From Nostoc sp. S4 (GTDB taxonomy: Bacteria > Cyanobacteriota > Cyanobacteriia > Cyanobacteriales > Nostocaceae): a stretch of 64,000 nucleotides of DNA. The first letter of the stretch is position 1; each line of letters starts with the position of its first letter. Both the position numbers and the translations under genes were made by a program. Positions 1 through 10,550 of the stretch are shown here, piece by piece. The notes beneath the pieces were generated by a model. The model was not told the DNA's origin, did not search any database, and worked only from the letters and a program-made list of their open reading frames with translations. The DNA is taken from contig JAQYWR010000006.1 in assembly GCA_029379225.1 (NCBI GenBank), forward strand, positions 1 to 64,000. The letters are read 5' to 3'.

Positions 1-302
1 ACGTAAATGTGATTAGCGATCGCTCTTCTCTTAAAAACTTTTTGGTTTACTGATTTAATATCTTTAGCCTTCAGCAATATTTTGACAATATCAGAAATTA
101 AATCTTTAGGTATTTCATGTTCTGGTAAAGGAGCCATAATTTCTAAAGTATCCTGGCTGTAGGCAATTCGTGTACTTCTTTTTTCTCCCAATTCTTGCAA
201 AATAGATTCAAATTCTTCCCAGCTTACATTAGGAATGGTTACGGTGCTACCAGGCGACAATTGCATCTGACTAACAGGTTTGAAAACGGTAATAGCAGTC
301 AT
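1..302 (-). CDS. Uma2 family (DUF820) putative nuclease, 3' end outside window
   Basis: An open frame starts at the ATG at 302 on the minus strand and runs off the window edge, so about 100 residues are visible. It opens MTAITVFKP and contains VSWEEFESIL, then RIAYSQDTLEIMAPLPEHE. That is the standard Uma2 opening: a W-x-x-F helix followed by a strand with an I-M-x-P-x-x-x-H-E motif. Uma2 proteins have a PD-(D/E)XK-like fold and are greatly expanded in cyanobacteria; their biological role is unclear. The catalytic half lies outside the window, so intactness cannot be judged. A HIP1 octamer lies inside the coding sequence. Two further Uma2 loci occur in this window. Confidence 0.75.
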   Translation of the reverse strand, partial: MTAITVFKPVSQMQLSPGSTVTIPNVSWEEFESILQELGEKRSTRIAYSQDTLEIMAPLPEHEIPKDLISDIVKILLKAKDIKSVNQKVFKRRAIANHIY

Positions 303-424
303 AACCAAAATATCAGTAAGCTGAATTTTAATAATTACCTATCAGGTTGCGGTGGATAATATAGCCCACCGTAACCTTTAGACTAATAGAATGAGTTTAA
401 CAAAAGCAGCAAAAAGCGATCGCT

Positions 425-1660
425 TTACACTTTAAACTTTTCAGTAATCCGCTTCATCGCTTCTTCCACATTCTCTCGACTATTGAACGCCGAAATCCTA
501 AAGTAACCTTCACCCGCAGCACCGAAGCCAGAACCAGGTGTTCCCACTACGTTGACGGTTTGCAGCAATTTATCAAAGAATTCCCAACTGGATAAACCAT
601 TAGGCGTTTTCACCCACACGTAAGGTGCATTCACGCCACCATAAACTGACAATCCGGCAGCTGTGAGTTTCTCGCAGATAATTTTGGCGTTTTCTAAATA
701 GAAACTAACTAATTCTTTTATTTGTGCTTGTCCTTCTTGGGAATAAACCGCTTCGGCTCCTCGTTGGACAATGTAAGAAACACCGTTAAATTTGGTAGAC
801 TGACGGCGATTCCACAGTTTCCACAGTTCGACATCGGAACCATCAGCGGCTTTGGCTGTGAGTGTTTTCGGTACTACAGTTAACGCGCAACGGGTTCCTG
901 TAAAGCCTGCATTCTTCGAGAAAGACCGAAATTCGATCGCAACTTCTCTTGCACCTGCTATTTCATAAATTGAATGGGGAATCGATGCATCGGTAATGTA
1001 AGCTTCGTAGGCTGCATCAAAGAAAATAATTGAGTTATTAGCTTTAGCATACTCCACCCATGCCTTAAGATGTTCTTTGGTAGCAGTTGCACCAGTGGGA
1101 TTATTGGGAAAGCAGAGATAAATTAAATCAACTTTCTGGGAGGGAATTTCGGCGGTAAAGTTGTTTTCAGCTGAAATCGGTAAATAAACTAAACCTTCAA
1201 ACTCGCCTTTATCATTAGCATTCCCTGTATTTCCCGCCATCACATTAGTATCTACATATACGGGATAAACAGGGTCAGTAACGGCTATAGTGTTGTCATG
1301 ACCAAAGATTTCCAGAATATTGCCTGTGTCACACTTGGAACCATCGGAGATAAAGATTTCTGAGGCATCTATCTCGGCTCCCCGTGCTTGGAAATCTTGA
1401 GTAGCAATTTTCTCCCGCAACCAAGCGTAGCCTTGCTCTGGGCCATAGCCTCTGAAGGTATTGCGATCGCCCATTTCTTCGACAGCTTTAATCATCGCTG
1501 TCCGGCAAGCCTCTGGCAGAGGTTCGGTAACATCGCCAATGCCCAACCTGATGATTTTAGCATTACTATTCGCTTCTGCAAAGCCATTCACCCGCCGAGC
1601 AATTTCTGGAAACAGGTAACCCGCTTTCAGTTTCAGGTAGTTGTCGTTAATACTTGCCAT
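425..1660 (-). CDS. dapL: LL-diaminopimelate aminotransferase
   Basis: This 411-residue fold-type I PLP aminotransferase converts tetrahydrodipicolinate directly to LL-diaminopimelate, using glutamate as amino donor. It is the one-step branch of lysine and peptidoglycan precursor synthesis used by cyanobacteria, plants and chlamydiae. Diagnostic features are the N-terminal [10 protein letters not shown] and [12 protein letters not shown] segments, the FPNNPTGA substrate-loop motif, and the PLP-lysine context [10 protein letters not shown] (Lys near residue 249). Length is normal for the family. The start at 1660 gives the expected [12 protein letters not shown] beginning. The gene appears monocistronic; its 3' end is about 120 bp from the Uma2 fragment. 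Confidence 0.96.
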   Translation of the reverse strand: MASINDNYLKLKAGYLFPEIARRVNGFAEANSNAKIIRLGIGDVTEPLPEACRTAMIKAVEEMGDRNTFRGYGPEQGYAWLREKIATQDFQARGAEIDASEIFISDGSKCDTGNILEIFGHDNTIAVTDPVYPVYVDTNVMAGNTGNANDKGEFEGLVYLPISAENNFTAEIPSQKVDLIYLCFPNNPTGATATKEHLKAWVEYAKANNSIIFFDAAYEAYITDASIPHSIYEIAGAREVAIEFRSFSKNAGFTGTRCALTVVPKTLTAKAADGSDVELWKLWNRRQSTKFNGVSYIVQRGAEAVYSQEGQAQIKELVSFYLENAKIICEKLTAAGLSVYGGVNAPYVWVKTPNGLSSWEFFDKLLQTVNVVGTPGSGFGAAGEGYFRISAFNSRENVEEAMKRITEKFKV

Positions 1661-1758
1661 ACTAAATTCTCAAAAACGCCCTCAAACAGCTTACTGCTAA
1701 TCTGAGCGATCGCTTTTGAGTGGGGAGATGGAGAGATGGGGAAGTCTGGAGAGGAATA

Positions 1759-1880
1759 ATATCATGTCCTATTAAAAACTTATCATTTCGAGGGCAGGGG
1801 AGCAGGGAGCAGGGGGAAAGAGGGTTTTGGGATTTTTTGCACAGATGCGGTAATCATAAGTCATTAGCCGGACATGATAT
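1759..1880. repeat. 122-bp element with perfect 11-bp terminal inverted repeats
   Basis: ATATCATGTCC at 1759-1769 is exactly mirrored by GGACATGATAT at 1870-1880. Between them is a purine-rich stretch built from AGGGCAGGGGAGCAGGG. The element sits between the 5' end of dapL and the 3' end of the NADH dehydrogenase gene. The structure fits a small non-autonomous (MITE-like) element or a large hairpin. No reading frame inside looks real. Confidence 0.6.
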
Positions 1881-1932
1881 AACTCTTAACTCACCAGTCA
1901 ACAGTCATCAATCAACACTCTCCATGCTCAAT

Positions 1933-3279
1933 TTAGACATTTATCGGCTGTTGTTTATTAGTTTCTGATGTGTAAATTTCTAACTCCGTGACTGATTCTC
2001 GACCTGTAATTAATCTAGCTCCACGATTACGGGTAAAATAGTTCCATGCCCACTGAATTATTACTACTAATTTATTGTTAAATTCAATTAAGAAATAAAT
2101 ATGAATTAATAGCCAAAACGCCCATGCAAAGAAACCTTTGAGCTTGAGAAAACCCAAATCTACTACAGCGGAATTTTGCCCAATCATCGCTAAACTACCG
2201 CGATCTACATAAGCAAAGGCTGGCAAACTTTTACCTGCAAGGCGTTGTTGAATTAATTTTGCTACATATTCTCCTTGCTGTATCGCTACAGGTGCAACAC
2301 CAGGTAGTGGTTTATTATTTTGATGAGAAAAATTTGCTAAGTCGCCAATTACAAAAATATTCGGATATTCCTTAATACTTAAGTCAGGTTCGACGATAAC
2401 GCGTCCAGCGCGATCGCATTCGGCGGCTGTGCGTTCTACTAGCACTTTTCCCATTGGGGAAGCTTTCACACCTGCTGCCCATAATATCGTTTTTGAAGCA
2501 ATCTCTTTAACTTCATCGCCTTGTTTGAGGGTAACAATATTATTTTCAATATTGGTTACCAGTGTTTTTGTTTGCACAACCACCCCCAACCGCGTTAGTG
2601 ATGCTTCTGCTTCTTGTGATAACTCTGGGGCAAAAGGTGGCAGAATCCGATCTAATCCTTCTAAGAGCAAAATCTGAGCTTCTGAGGTGTCGATGTTGCG
2701 GAAATCTTCTTTGAGAGTTTGGTTTGCTAATTCTGCGATCGCCCCCGCCAATTCTACACCAGTGGGGCCACCACCAACAATCACAAAAGTTAGCCAAGCA
2801 CGGCGTTTTTCTGGATCGGTTTCTTTTTCTGCTGCTTCAAATGCCATAAAAATCCGGCGACGCATTTCTATAGCATCTTCTACGGTTTTCAACCCTGGGG
2901 CGAATTCTTCCCAGTTGTCTTTGCCAAAATAAGAATGCTTCGCGCCTGTGGCAACAATCAATGTATCGTAAGGTATTGCTTCGTCGCCCACAATCACTTT
3001 TTGTGCTTCTGGATCGATATTATTCACCTCGCCTAGCAGCACTTTAGTATTCTTGCTCTTACTAAGTATAGAACGCAACGGTGAGGAAATATCAGCCGGA
3101 GATAAGGCTCCTGTAGCGACTTGATACAACAGAGGTTGAAATAGATGAAAGTTGCGTTTATCGATTAAAGTAACGTTTACTGCTGCCTTAGCAAGTGTTT
3201 TTGCTGCATAAAGTCCAGCAAAACCACCGCCAACAATGACAACTTGATGAATTGGGTTATTGTCAAGTGAGTTTACCAT
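1933..3279 (-). CDS. Type 2 NADH dehydrogenase (NDH-2)
   Basis: This 448-residue flavoprotein transfers electrons from NAD(P)H to the quinone pool without pumping protons. Two dinucleotide-binding motifs are visible: VVIVGGGFAGLYAA near residue 13 (FAD) and FVIVGGGPTGVELAG near residue 165 (NADH). TILWAAGVKASP and the late FAD motif FVIGDLANF are also present. The C-terminal segment around WAFWLLIHIYFLIEF, followed by WAWNYFTRNRGARLI, is the membrane-anchoring tail typical of bacterial NDH-2. Cyanobacteria carry several such enzymes (NdbA/B/C) with redox-sensing roles; which paralogue this is cannot be settled from sequence alone. Confidence 0.93.
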   Translation of the reverse strand: MVNSLDNNPIHQVVIVGGGFAGLYAAKTLAKAAVNVTLIDKRNFHLFQPLLYQVATGALSPADISSPLRSILSKSKNTKVLLGEVNNIDPEAQKVIVGDEAIPYDTLIVATGAKHSYFGKDNWEEFAPGLKTVEDAIEMRRRIFMAFEAAEKETDPEKRRAWLTFVIVGGGPTGVELAGAIAELANQTLKEDFRNIDTSEAQILLLEGLDRILPPFAPELSQEAEASLTRLGVVVQTKTLVTNIENNIVTLKQGDEVKEIASKTILWAAGVKASPMGKVLVERTAAECDRAGRVIVEPDLSIKEYPNIFVIGDLANFSHQNNKPLPGVAPVAIQQGEYVAKLIQQRLAGKSLPAFAYVDRGSLAMIGQNSAVVDLGFLKLKGFFAWAFWLLIHIYFLIEFNNKLVVIIQWAWNYFTRNRGARLITGRESVTELEIYTSETNKQQPINV

Positions 3280-4855
<1,576 letters not shown>

Positions 4856-4892
4856 AAACAAGAATTCAAAATCTAGAATCAATCTTTTGTAG

Positions 4893-4916
4893 AGACGCGA
4901 TTAATCGCGTCTTTTG
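4893..4916 (+). terminator. Hairpin plus T-run after ilvC
   Basis: AGACGCGATTAATCGCGTCT at 4893-4912 is a perfect palindrome followed by TTTT, 37 bp after the ilvC stop codon. It fits a factor-independent terminator. The same palindrome also resembles a widely dispersed cyanobacterial intergenic repeat, so a repeat origin with secondary terminator use is possible. Confidence 0.6.
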
Positions 4917-5127
4917 ATTTATCACGTCTGGGTTTGACATTAAGTTAACATGTATGAACATTGCTGTGCTACTACAATATATATGCTTCAAATAATAATA
5001 CCTTCGCAATTTTTTATTTTTCAATTTAGCGTACTCTGACGGAAAAGCAAGCTATGCGTGGCGTCTTGCTCTAGAAGGTATTCAATAAGTAATAATTGCT
5101 GTAACTAAACTCTATTCGGAGATAACC

Positions 5128-6675
5128 TTGTTTTTCACTCAATATTTCCAAGAAATTGTTCTCCGCACTGGGGAACATTTAATATTAGTTGTAATTGCAA
5201 TGGTGGCGGCCGTTTCCATCGGCATTCCTTTAGGAATTTTCATTACTCGTCAACCGAAACTCGCGCAACCTATTATCGGTCTAACTAACGCTATTCAAAC
5301 TACTCCGAGTTTAGCTATCTTTGGCTTTCTGATTTCTGTGCCATTTCTGGGAGGAATTGGCAAAATTCCTGCTATTGTTGCCTTGATTCTTTATGCTTTG
5401 CTCCCGTTAATTCGCAATACTTATATCGGTATTAATAGTGTCGAGCCAACAATTCGAGAGGCGGGACGAGGGATGGGGATGACAGACCGACAATTGCTGT
5501 TTCAAGTAGAAATTCCCCTTGCTTTAGGTGTGATTTTAGCAGGAGTTAGGGTAGCAACAGTTATCTCTGTGGGAATTGCTACGATTGCAGCAGCAATTGG
5601 CGGTGGGGGGTTGGGGGTGTTTATTTTTCGCGGGATTTCTACCCTTAATAACCAGCTGATTTTAGCTGGAGCAATACCTGCTGCGTTGATTGCGTTAGGT
5701 GCAGATTTGACTTTAGGATGGTTAGAAAAAAATCTCACTCAGCAAAAAGAAAAAAATATATTAGTTAATCGGAAAACTGCGGTTTATTTAGGTATATTAA
5801 CGTTATTGATTGGCGGATTAATTGGCTTTACATCTTGGTTAACACCACCAACAATTATTATTGGCTCCAAAAATTTTACCGAACAATTTATTTTAGGGGA
5901 ATTACTAGCTCAACAAATAGAATCCCATACTAAATTAAGGGTTGATAGACGCTTAAATTTAGGAGGAACTTTTATTTGTCATGAAGCTGTCAAAGCAGGG
6001 CAAATTGCTGGTTATGTAGAATATACAGGAACAAGTTTAACATCTGTTTTGAAAGAGAAACCGATTAATAATCCTCAACTAGTATATAAAAAAGTTAAAC
6101 AAGATTACAGCCAAAAATTTAAATTAGAAGTCATGTCACCTTTGGGATTTAACAACACCTTCGCGATGATTATCCGGGGTGAAGATGCTAAACGGTGGCA
6201 GATTAAAACTCTTTCTGAAGCTGCTAAATATACGCCACAAATGCAAGCAGGATTTGGTTATGAATTTCTGGAACGACAAGATGGTTATCCGGGGTTAGCT
6301 AAAACTTATGGCTTCAAATTTATCAAACCTCCCCGGCAAATGGAATTAGGATTGATGTATCAAGCCTTAAAAGAAAAGAAAGTAGATTTAATAGCAGCTA
6401 ATTCTACAGATGGCTTGATTCCCGTTTTGAAGTTAGTCATTTTAGAAGATGACAAAAAATACTTTCCACCTTATGAAGCTGTCCCTATCTTCAATCAAGC
6501 AATTCTAGAAAAATATCCAGAGTTACGAACAGTTATTAATCAATTAGCTGGATTAATTTCTACTGAAGAAATGCAAAAAATGAATTATCAAGTTGATAAT
6601 CAATCTCGTCCGGTTGAACAAGTTGTTCGTGAGTGGCTGAAGTCTCACAAACTACTAAATTCAATGGGAACATAG
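5128..6675 (+). CDS. ABC transporter permease fused to substrate-binding domain (glycine betaine/choline type)
   Basis: This 515-residue protein joins a ProW/OpuBB-like permease (residues about 1-210, with the EAA-like loop TIREAGRGMGMTDRQLLFQVEIPLALGV) to a ProX/OpuBC-like periplasmic binding domain. The binding domain starts near residue 245 with IIIGSKNFTEQFILGELLAQ, after a linking membrane helix. Such fusions import quaternary-ammonium osmolytes. The start is a TTG at 5128 preceded by GGAG at 5118. The partner ATPase is not adjacent and must be encoded elsewhere. The ligand is inferred from the family only; choline, betaine, carnitine or a related amine are all possible. Confidence 0.88.
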   Translation: MFFTQYFQEIVLRTGEHLILVVIAMVAAVSIGIPLGIFITRQPKLAQPIIGLTNAIQTTPSLAIFGFLISVPFLGGIGKIPAIVALILYALLPLIRNTYIGINSVEPTIREAGRGMGMTDRQLLFQVEIPLALGVILAGVRVATVISVGIATIAAAIGGGGLGVFIFRGISTLNNQLILAGAIPAALIALGADLTLGWLEKNLTQQKEKNILVNRKTAVYLGILTLLIGGLIGFTSWLTPPTIIIGSKNFTEQFILGELLAQQIESHTKLRVDRRLNLGGTFICHEAVKAGQIAGYVEYTGTSLTSVLKEKPINNPQLVYKKVKQDYSQKFKLEVMSPLGFNNTFAMIIRGEDAKRWQIKTLSEAAKYTPQMQAGFGYEFLERQDGYPGLAKTYGFKFIKPPRQMELGLMYQALKEKKVDLIAANSTDGLIPVLKLVILEDDKKYFPPYEAVPIFNQAILEKYPELRTVINQLAGLISTEEMQKMNYQVDNQSRPVEQVVREWLKSHKLLNSMGT

Positions 6676-6749
6676 GACTCCTATTTTATTTTTAAGACTA
6701 AAATAGAAATGACAATTAAAATTTGAGATTATATAGTCAAAAAAGTTTA

Positions 6750-7157
6750 ATGGCTAAGGATCGCTTTCACAATGTAGTTAGAACTGCTCTAGAGAAAGAA
6801 GGGTGGACAATTACAGCGGACCCTTATCAAGTAAGCATTGGGGATGTAGATTTTGAAATTGACCTAGCAGCACAAATGCTAGCTGCTGAACGAGCAGATG
6901 AAAAAATTGCTGTCGAAATTAAAAGCTTTATTGGAGGGTCAAATGTTTCAGAATTTCATACAGCTTTAGGACAGTTTCTTAACTACCAATTTGCTCTTGA
7001 AGAATTCGATCCGCAAAGAAAACTTTATCTTGCTGTTCCTGACTCAATTTATCAATCGTTTTTTCAACGTCGTTTTATAGGGTCAGTAATTAAGAGAACT
7101 AAAATTAATTTGCTGGTTTATGATGAAAAAGAGGAGATAATTGTTCAATGGCAGTAA
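6750..7157 (+). CDS. xisH: XisH family protein
   Basis: This 135-residue protein starts MAKDRFHNVVRTALEKEGWTI and has the XisH core IDLAAQMLAAERADEKIAVEIKSF. That core resembles a restriction-endonuclease-like (PD-(D/E)XK) fold, with an acidic residue and an E-x-K in VEIKSF. XisH was first described as a factor controlling fdxN-element excision in heterocysts, but homologues are common far from any excision element. I chose the ATG at 6750 over the in-frame TTG at 6723 because the family begins at MAKD. It overlaps xisI by 10 bp, indicating translational coupling. Confidence 0.92.
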   Translation: MAKDRFHNVVRTALEKEGWTITADPYQVSIGDVDFEIDLAAQMLAAERADEKIAVEIKSFIGGSNVSEFHTALGQFLNYQFALEEFDPQRKLYLAVPDSIYQSFFQRRFIGSVIKRTKINLLVYDEKEEIIVQWQ

Positions 7158-7480
7158 AACAATATCGTCAAATCATTCAAAATTTAATTTTAGAACGATC
7201 GCACAGACAATTTTACCCAGAAGAAATCGAAACTCAAGCCATTTTGGATACTGAGCGCGACCACTACCTTTTATTACATACTGGTTGGCGCAATAATCAT
7301 CGGACACATGGATGCAGTATCCACCTTGATATCAAAGACGGCAAAATCTGGATACAGCATGATGGCACTGAAGTTGGTATTGCTACACTGCTGTTGGAAC
7401 AAGGTGTACCCAGAGAAGATATAGTATTGGCGTTTCACTCCCCTTATATGCGCCAATTTACTGAATTTGCCACTCATTAA
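7148..7480 (+). CDS. xisI: XisI family protein
   Basis: This 110-residue partner of XisH has the family signatures YRQIIQNLI, the conserved HYLLLHTGW, IHLDIKDGKIWIQHDGTE and the tail FHSPYMRQFTEFA. It overlaps the end of xisH by 10 bp, so the two are almost certainly co-translated. There is no XisF-type recombinase, fdxN gene or second edge site in the window, so this is one of the orphan XisHI pairs. The biochemical function is unknown; the nuclease-like fold of XisH and the fixed pairing suggest a toxin-antitoxin or nuclease-plus-regulator relationship, which is inference. Confidence 0.92.
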   Translation: MAVKQYRQIIQNLILERSHRQFYPEEIETQAILDTERDHYLLLHTGWRNNHRTHGCSIHLDIKDGKIWIQHDGTEVGIATLLLEQGVPREDIVLAFHSPYMRQFTEFATH

Positions 7481-7589
7481 TGTTACTAATATTTTAATAA
7501 TTTCTATTTTTCTTAGTTTTGTAAATCTCTGTTAATCAGCAGCGATCGCTTTTACTAAGATAAAATTAGTAAAGGCGATCGCCTTGGAA

Positions 7590-8084
7590 TTACCACCACA
7601 TTGTTCCAGGACTACCTTTAAATGGGCCGACAATATCAGCAGTAATCCATCCCCCGTAAAAATCACCAGGTTGAGGTGTTACTAGCTCATCATTAACATA
7701 GCAAGCATCCATTAAACTGGCAGTGAAACCATAGTATTTTGCAATCGAAACAAAATCAGGGGTGGGGTCAAAATATCGCCATGCAGCATATTTTAGATAT
7801 TTATCATTAACGCTGAGATCATAATATTGATATGCACCTTTCCATTCACACAGCCCTTTTTTAGACGTTTCAATTAGATGTTCTAGTTTAATGTCTTCTG
7901 GAGGAAAGTAATAGACAGGAGGATGACTTGTTTCTAAAACTCTTTTACCTTTGTTGGTTTCTGCCAAAACAATACCATTACAAATTATCCGCAGCTGTTT
8001 ATTAGTATCTTCTAAACGAGCTGGACGAGGATAATCCCAAACTGATTCTTGACCGGGTTGTGGTGGTATTGGATTTGGTCTCAT
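7590..8084 (-). CDS. DUF427 domain protein
   Basis: This 164-residue protein belongs to the DUF427 (Mss4-like beta fold) family. It shows WDYPRPARLE, then VLETSHPPVYYFPPEDI, CEWKGAYQYYDL and the closing AWRYFDPTPDF. No catalytic role is established for the family. The C-terminal part (residues 120-164, FYGGWITADIVGPFKGSPGTMWW) is the usual cyanobacterial tail. It lies 123 bp downstream of the ergothioneine-type genes on the same strand and may be read through from them, but a functional link is not demonstrated. Confidence 0.88.
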   Translation of the reverse strand: MRPNPIPPQPGQESVWDYPRPARLEDTNKQLRIICNGIVLAETNKGKRVLETSHPPVYYFPPEDIKLEHLIETSKKGLCEWKGAYQYYDLSVNDKYLKYAAWRYFDPTPDFVSIAKYYGFTASLMDACYVNDELVTPQPGDFYGGWITADIVGPFKGSPGTMWW

Positions 8085-8207
8085 GGTTAATAATCTCCTG
8101 TTTTTACGTCAACCTGAGGATTACAGGGATAAATGGAGGATGTAAAAATCGCTATTCCTGTAACTATTAGTCTTTACAAATGATTTGTTGAAAATATCAC
8201 TACCATG

Positions 8208-9542
8208 CTAATGTTTGATATTTTTAACAACTCTAAAACCAGCGTGTTGATAAAAATTGGGACGAAACCAGTTACGATAATATTTTAAAGCTTCTGCACC
8301 GTTAGTTATCCAACATCCTCCTAACATCATATAATGTTTGGTATCAAAAAAAATAGCCGAATTATCTTCGTAGAGATAATGAGGTTTATATCCTGAAAGG
8401 GGATTTAAATTATCGCTCAACCATTCCCAAACATTGCCTCGTAAATCGTACAATCCATGATTTTTGCCTGTTTCTAACATGCCCACGGGACTAGGCGAAC
8501 CAAGTTTTAAATTAAGATTGTAATCGTCTATATTTTCTGATAAGCTATCGCTGTAAGTTGCTAAATGGTATTCTGCTTCACTCATTAAGCGGGTATCTTT
8601 ACCTTGCCAACGACAATAAGCCATTGCTTCATAGTGATTGACTTCTACTGGCCAATCTAAAGGTAATTCCATCTCATCAAACATGGCTCGATATTTGTAA
8701 TTACCATTTTCCGGCAACCAAAATTTGGGATGTTTGATATTATTTTCAGTTTTCCAATTCCAAGATTCTTCATCCCAATAATCTTGATTTTGATAGCCAC
8801 CAGCCTTGATAAAATAAATAAATTCGGCATTAGTAATCAGATATTTACTGGCTAAAAAGGATTGGACTTCAACAGTGCGATCGCCATAATCAATATCCCA
8901 TCCATAAGTCGGATCGTCAAAGGCTTTGCCGAGTTTTACTACTCCACTAGAAACTTCTATCATTTCATTTTCTGGAGTGTAACCATTAAAAGAAGCATAT
9001 TTCCAATGTTGGGGACGTTTGACTCTTTCAATTGGTAGTTGGCGAATTAACATCGAAGAAGTTTCAATGTGAATCCGCTGGTGTTCAATTGCCATCATTA
9101 ACGCCCAAAGGGGATGAGCGGGATGAATTGGCAGGGTAATTTGAGTTGTTTTAATTACTTTTGAAATAATGGAAAATGCTTGTTTTCGATACTCCCAAGT
9201 CTCGGTAAGTGACGGCCAATTCAAATGAGCGATTGCTTCATTCAATTCCTCTGGTTTTTCTGGATCTACTCCAATTTCAAACAAAATTTCATAGTCGGGA
9301 TTCAAACGTTTTTCTAATAATCCCACGCTAATTAATTTATTGATGTAGAAAACAGCCGAATGTCCCAAATAAAAAATTAGAGGATTTCTCAGAGGGTCAG
9401 GATTGATATAAAATGTATCTTCCCCAACTAGACTTTGCATCAAAGTATCTTCGAGTTGCCAAGCGTTCTCAAAATAATCGAGAATAGCTTGAGAATTACA
9501 ACTATCAAGTTTTAGAGGTTTAGCAGATTGCAGACTACTCAT
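8208..9542 (-). CDS. Non-heme iron sulfoxide synthase, OvoA/EgtB type (probable ergothioneine synthesis)
   Basis: This 444-residue enzyme has an N-terminal DinB-like domain (residues about 10-180) and a C-terminal formylglycine-generating-enzyme-like domain (about 195-444, with LRGNVWEWLSDN and GGCWITN). The iron-binding H-x3-H-x-E motif is in IEHQRIHIETSS near residues 150-158; a further histidine in LGHSAVFYINK probably completes the triad. These enzymes join cysteine-type thiols to the imidazole of histidine derivatives using oxygen. The N-terminal half looks closer to OvoA than to classical EgtB. However, the adjacent histidine trimethyltransferase gene, 33 bp upstream, argues that the product is ergothioneine rather than ovothiol. 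The OvoA methyltransferase tail is absent. Confidence 0.85.
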   Translation of the reverse strand: MSSLQSAKPLKLDSCNSQAILDYFENAWQLEDTLMQSLVGEDTFYINPDPLRNPLIFYLGHSAVFYINKLISVGLLEKRLNPDYEILFEIGVDPEKPEELNEAIAHLNWPSLTETWEYRKQAFSIISKVIKTTQITLPIHPAHPLWALMMAIEHQRIHIETSSMLIRQLPIERVKRPQHWKYASFNGYTPENEMIEVSSGVVKLGKAFDDPTYGWDIDYGDRTVEVQSFLASKYLITNAEFIYFIKAGGYQNQDYWDEESWNWKTENNIKHPKFWLPENGNYKYRAMFDEMELPLDWPVEVNHYEAMAYCRWQGKDTRLMSEAEYHLATYSDSLSENIDDYNLNLKLGSPSPVGMLETGKNHGLYDLRGNVWEWLSDNLNPLSGYKPHYLYEDNSAIFFDTKHYMMLGGCWITNGAEALKYYRNWFRPNFYQHAGFRVVKNIKH

Positions 9543-9575
9543 AGTGTCACTTTCTTGATATTGAGGAACTACGAT

Positions 9576-10550
9576 TTAAGCTTGACAAAGAATTAATCCA
9601 AACCACTGCTGGGGATCTGTCCAAGTCTTCAATGTTTTCAGTCCGTGTGTCTCGAGTTGTTGTTGCATATTTGCTAAATCAAATTTGCACGAAATTTCGG
9701 TGAGAATGCTTTCTCCATCTACAAAGGAAACTTGTAAATCTAGCGCTTCTAAAAATACCCGATGACTCTTTTGACAGTGCAGATACATTTCAATTTGACT
9801 ATCAGCTTGATTATAAATAGCTTGATGAGTGAATAAATTCAGGTCAAAATTACCTTGAAAACGCCAATTTAAATGAGACAGCATATTCAAGTTAAAAGCA
9901 GCCGTTACTCCCTGACTATCGTTATAAGCTGGCTCCAAAATTTCCTTGGGTTTTTGTAAATCAATCCCCAACAGAAAGTAATCTCCTACTTGTAAAGTTT
10001 TAGCAATTTGCTTTAAAAACATGTTACATTCTTGGGGGTTAAAATTGCCCAGAGAACTGCCCAAGAAAAAAATCATCCGTGATACTGCAAAAGTTGATTC
10101 TAATTTTGCTAAGGCTTGTTCGTATGTTCCGATTAATCCCTCAATAAAGAAAGCTGGATATTTTTGTTGTAGCTTTAGTACGGTAGATTCAACGATTCCC
10201 CGACTAACATCAACGGGTATATATCTACAGTAACTAGCAAGTTTTTGGTAAGCATCTAACAAAAATAGAGTTTTTGTAGAACTACCACTGCCTAATTCTA
10301 CGAGTTCACAAGCACCTGTCATCTGAGCTATTTCATTGGCATATTGCTGCAAAATTGATGCTTCTGTTCGTGTTGGGTAATATTCTGGTAACTCACATAT
10401 TTGTTCAAATAATTCTGACCCGCGATCATCGTAAAAATATTTGGGTGGTAAACTTTTCGCTGTTTGGGTCAATCCTTGAATGACATCTTGTCCCTCACTG
10501 TTTAGAGCTTGATAATGGTCATTCAAAAGTTTGAGAGATTTGGTTAACAT
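9576..10550 (-). CDS. egtD: L-histidine N-alpha-methyltransferase (EgtD)
   Basis: This 324-residue SAM-dependent methyltransferase trimethylates histidine to hercynine, the first step of ergothioneine synthesis. Visible family features are LPPKYFYDDRGSELFEQIC, EYYPTRTEASIL, the SAM loop ELGSGSSTKT, YIPVDVS, FFLGSSLGNF and the C-terminal FDLANMQQQLETHGL. Length matches known EgtD proteins. It is the first gene of an apparent operon with the sulfoxide synthase (33-bp gap) and possibly the DUF427 gene. No EgtC- or EgtE-like gene is nearby, so the final C-S lyase must be elsewhere. Confidence 0.93.
   Translation of the reverse strand: MLTKSLKLLNDHYQALNSEGQDVIQGLTQTAKSLPPKYFYDDRGSELFEQICELPEYYPTRTEASILQQYANEIAQMTGACELVELGSGSSTKTLFLLDAYQKLASYCRYIPVDVSRGIVESTVLKLQQKYPAFFIEGLIGTYEQALAKLESTFAVSRMIFFLGSSLGNFNPQECNMFLKQIAKTLQVGDYFLLGIDLQKPKEILEPAYNDSQGVTAAFNLNMLSHLNWRFQGNFDLNLFTHQAIYNQADSQIEMYLHCQKSHRVFLEALDLQVSFVDGESILTEISCKFDLANMQQQLETHGLKTLKTWTDPQQWFGLILCQA

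Noticed and set aside
1388..1968. Two plus-strand open frames opposite dapL and across the 122-bp inverted repeat
   Set aside because: One is a shadow of dapL, the other reads through repeat DNA.
6723..6749. Upstream TTG start for xisH adding nine residues
   Set aside because: The family begins at MAKDRFHN, and the ATG at 6750 fits better.
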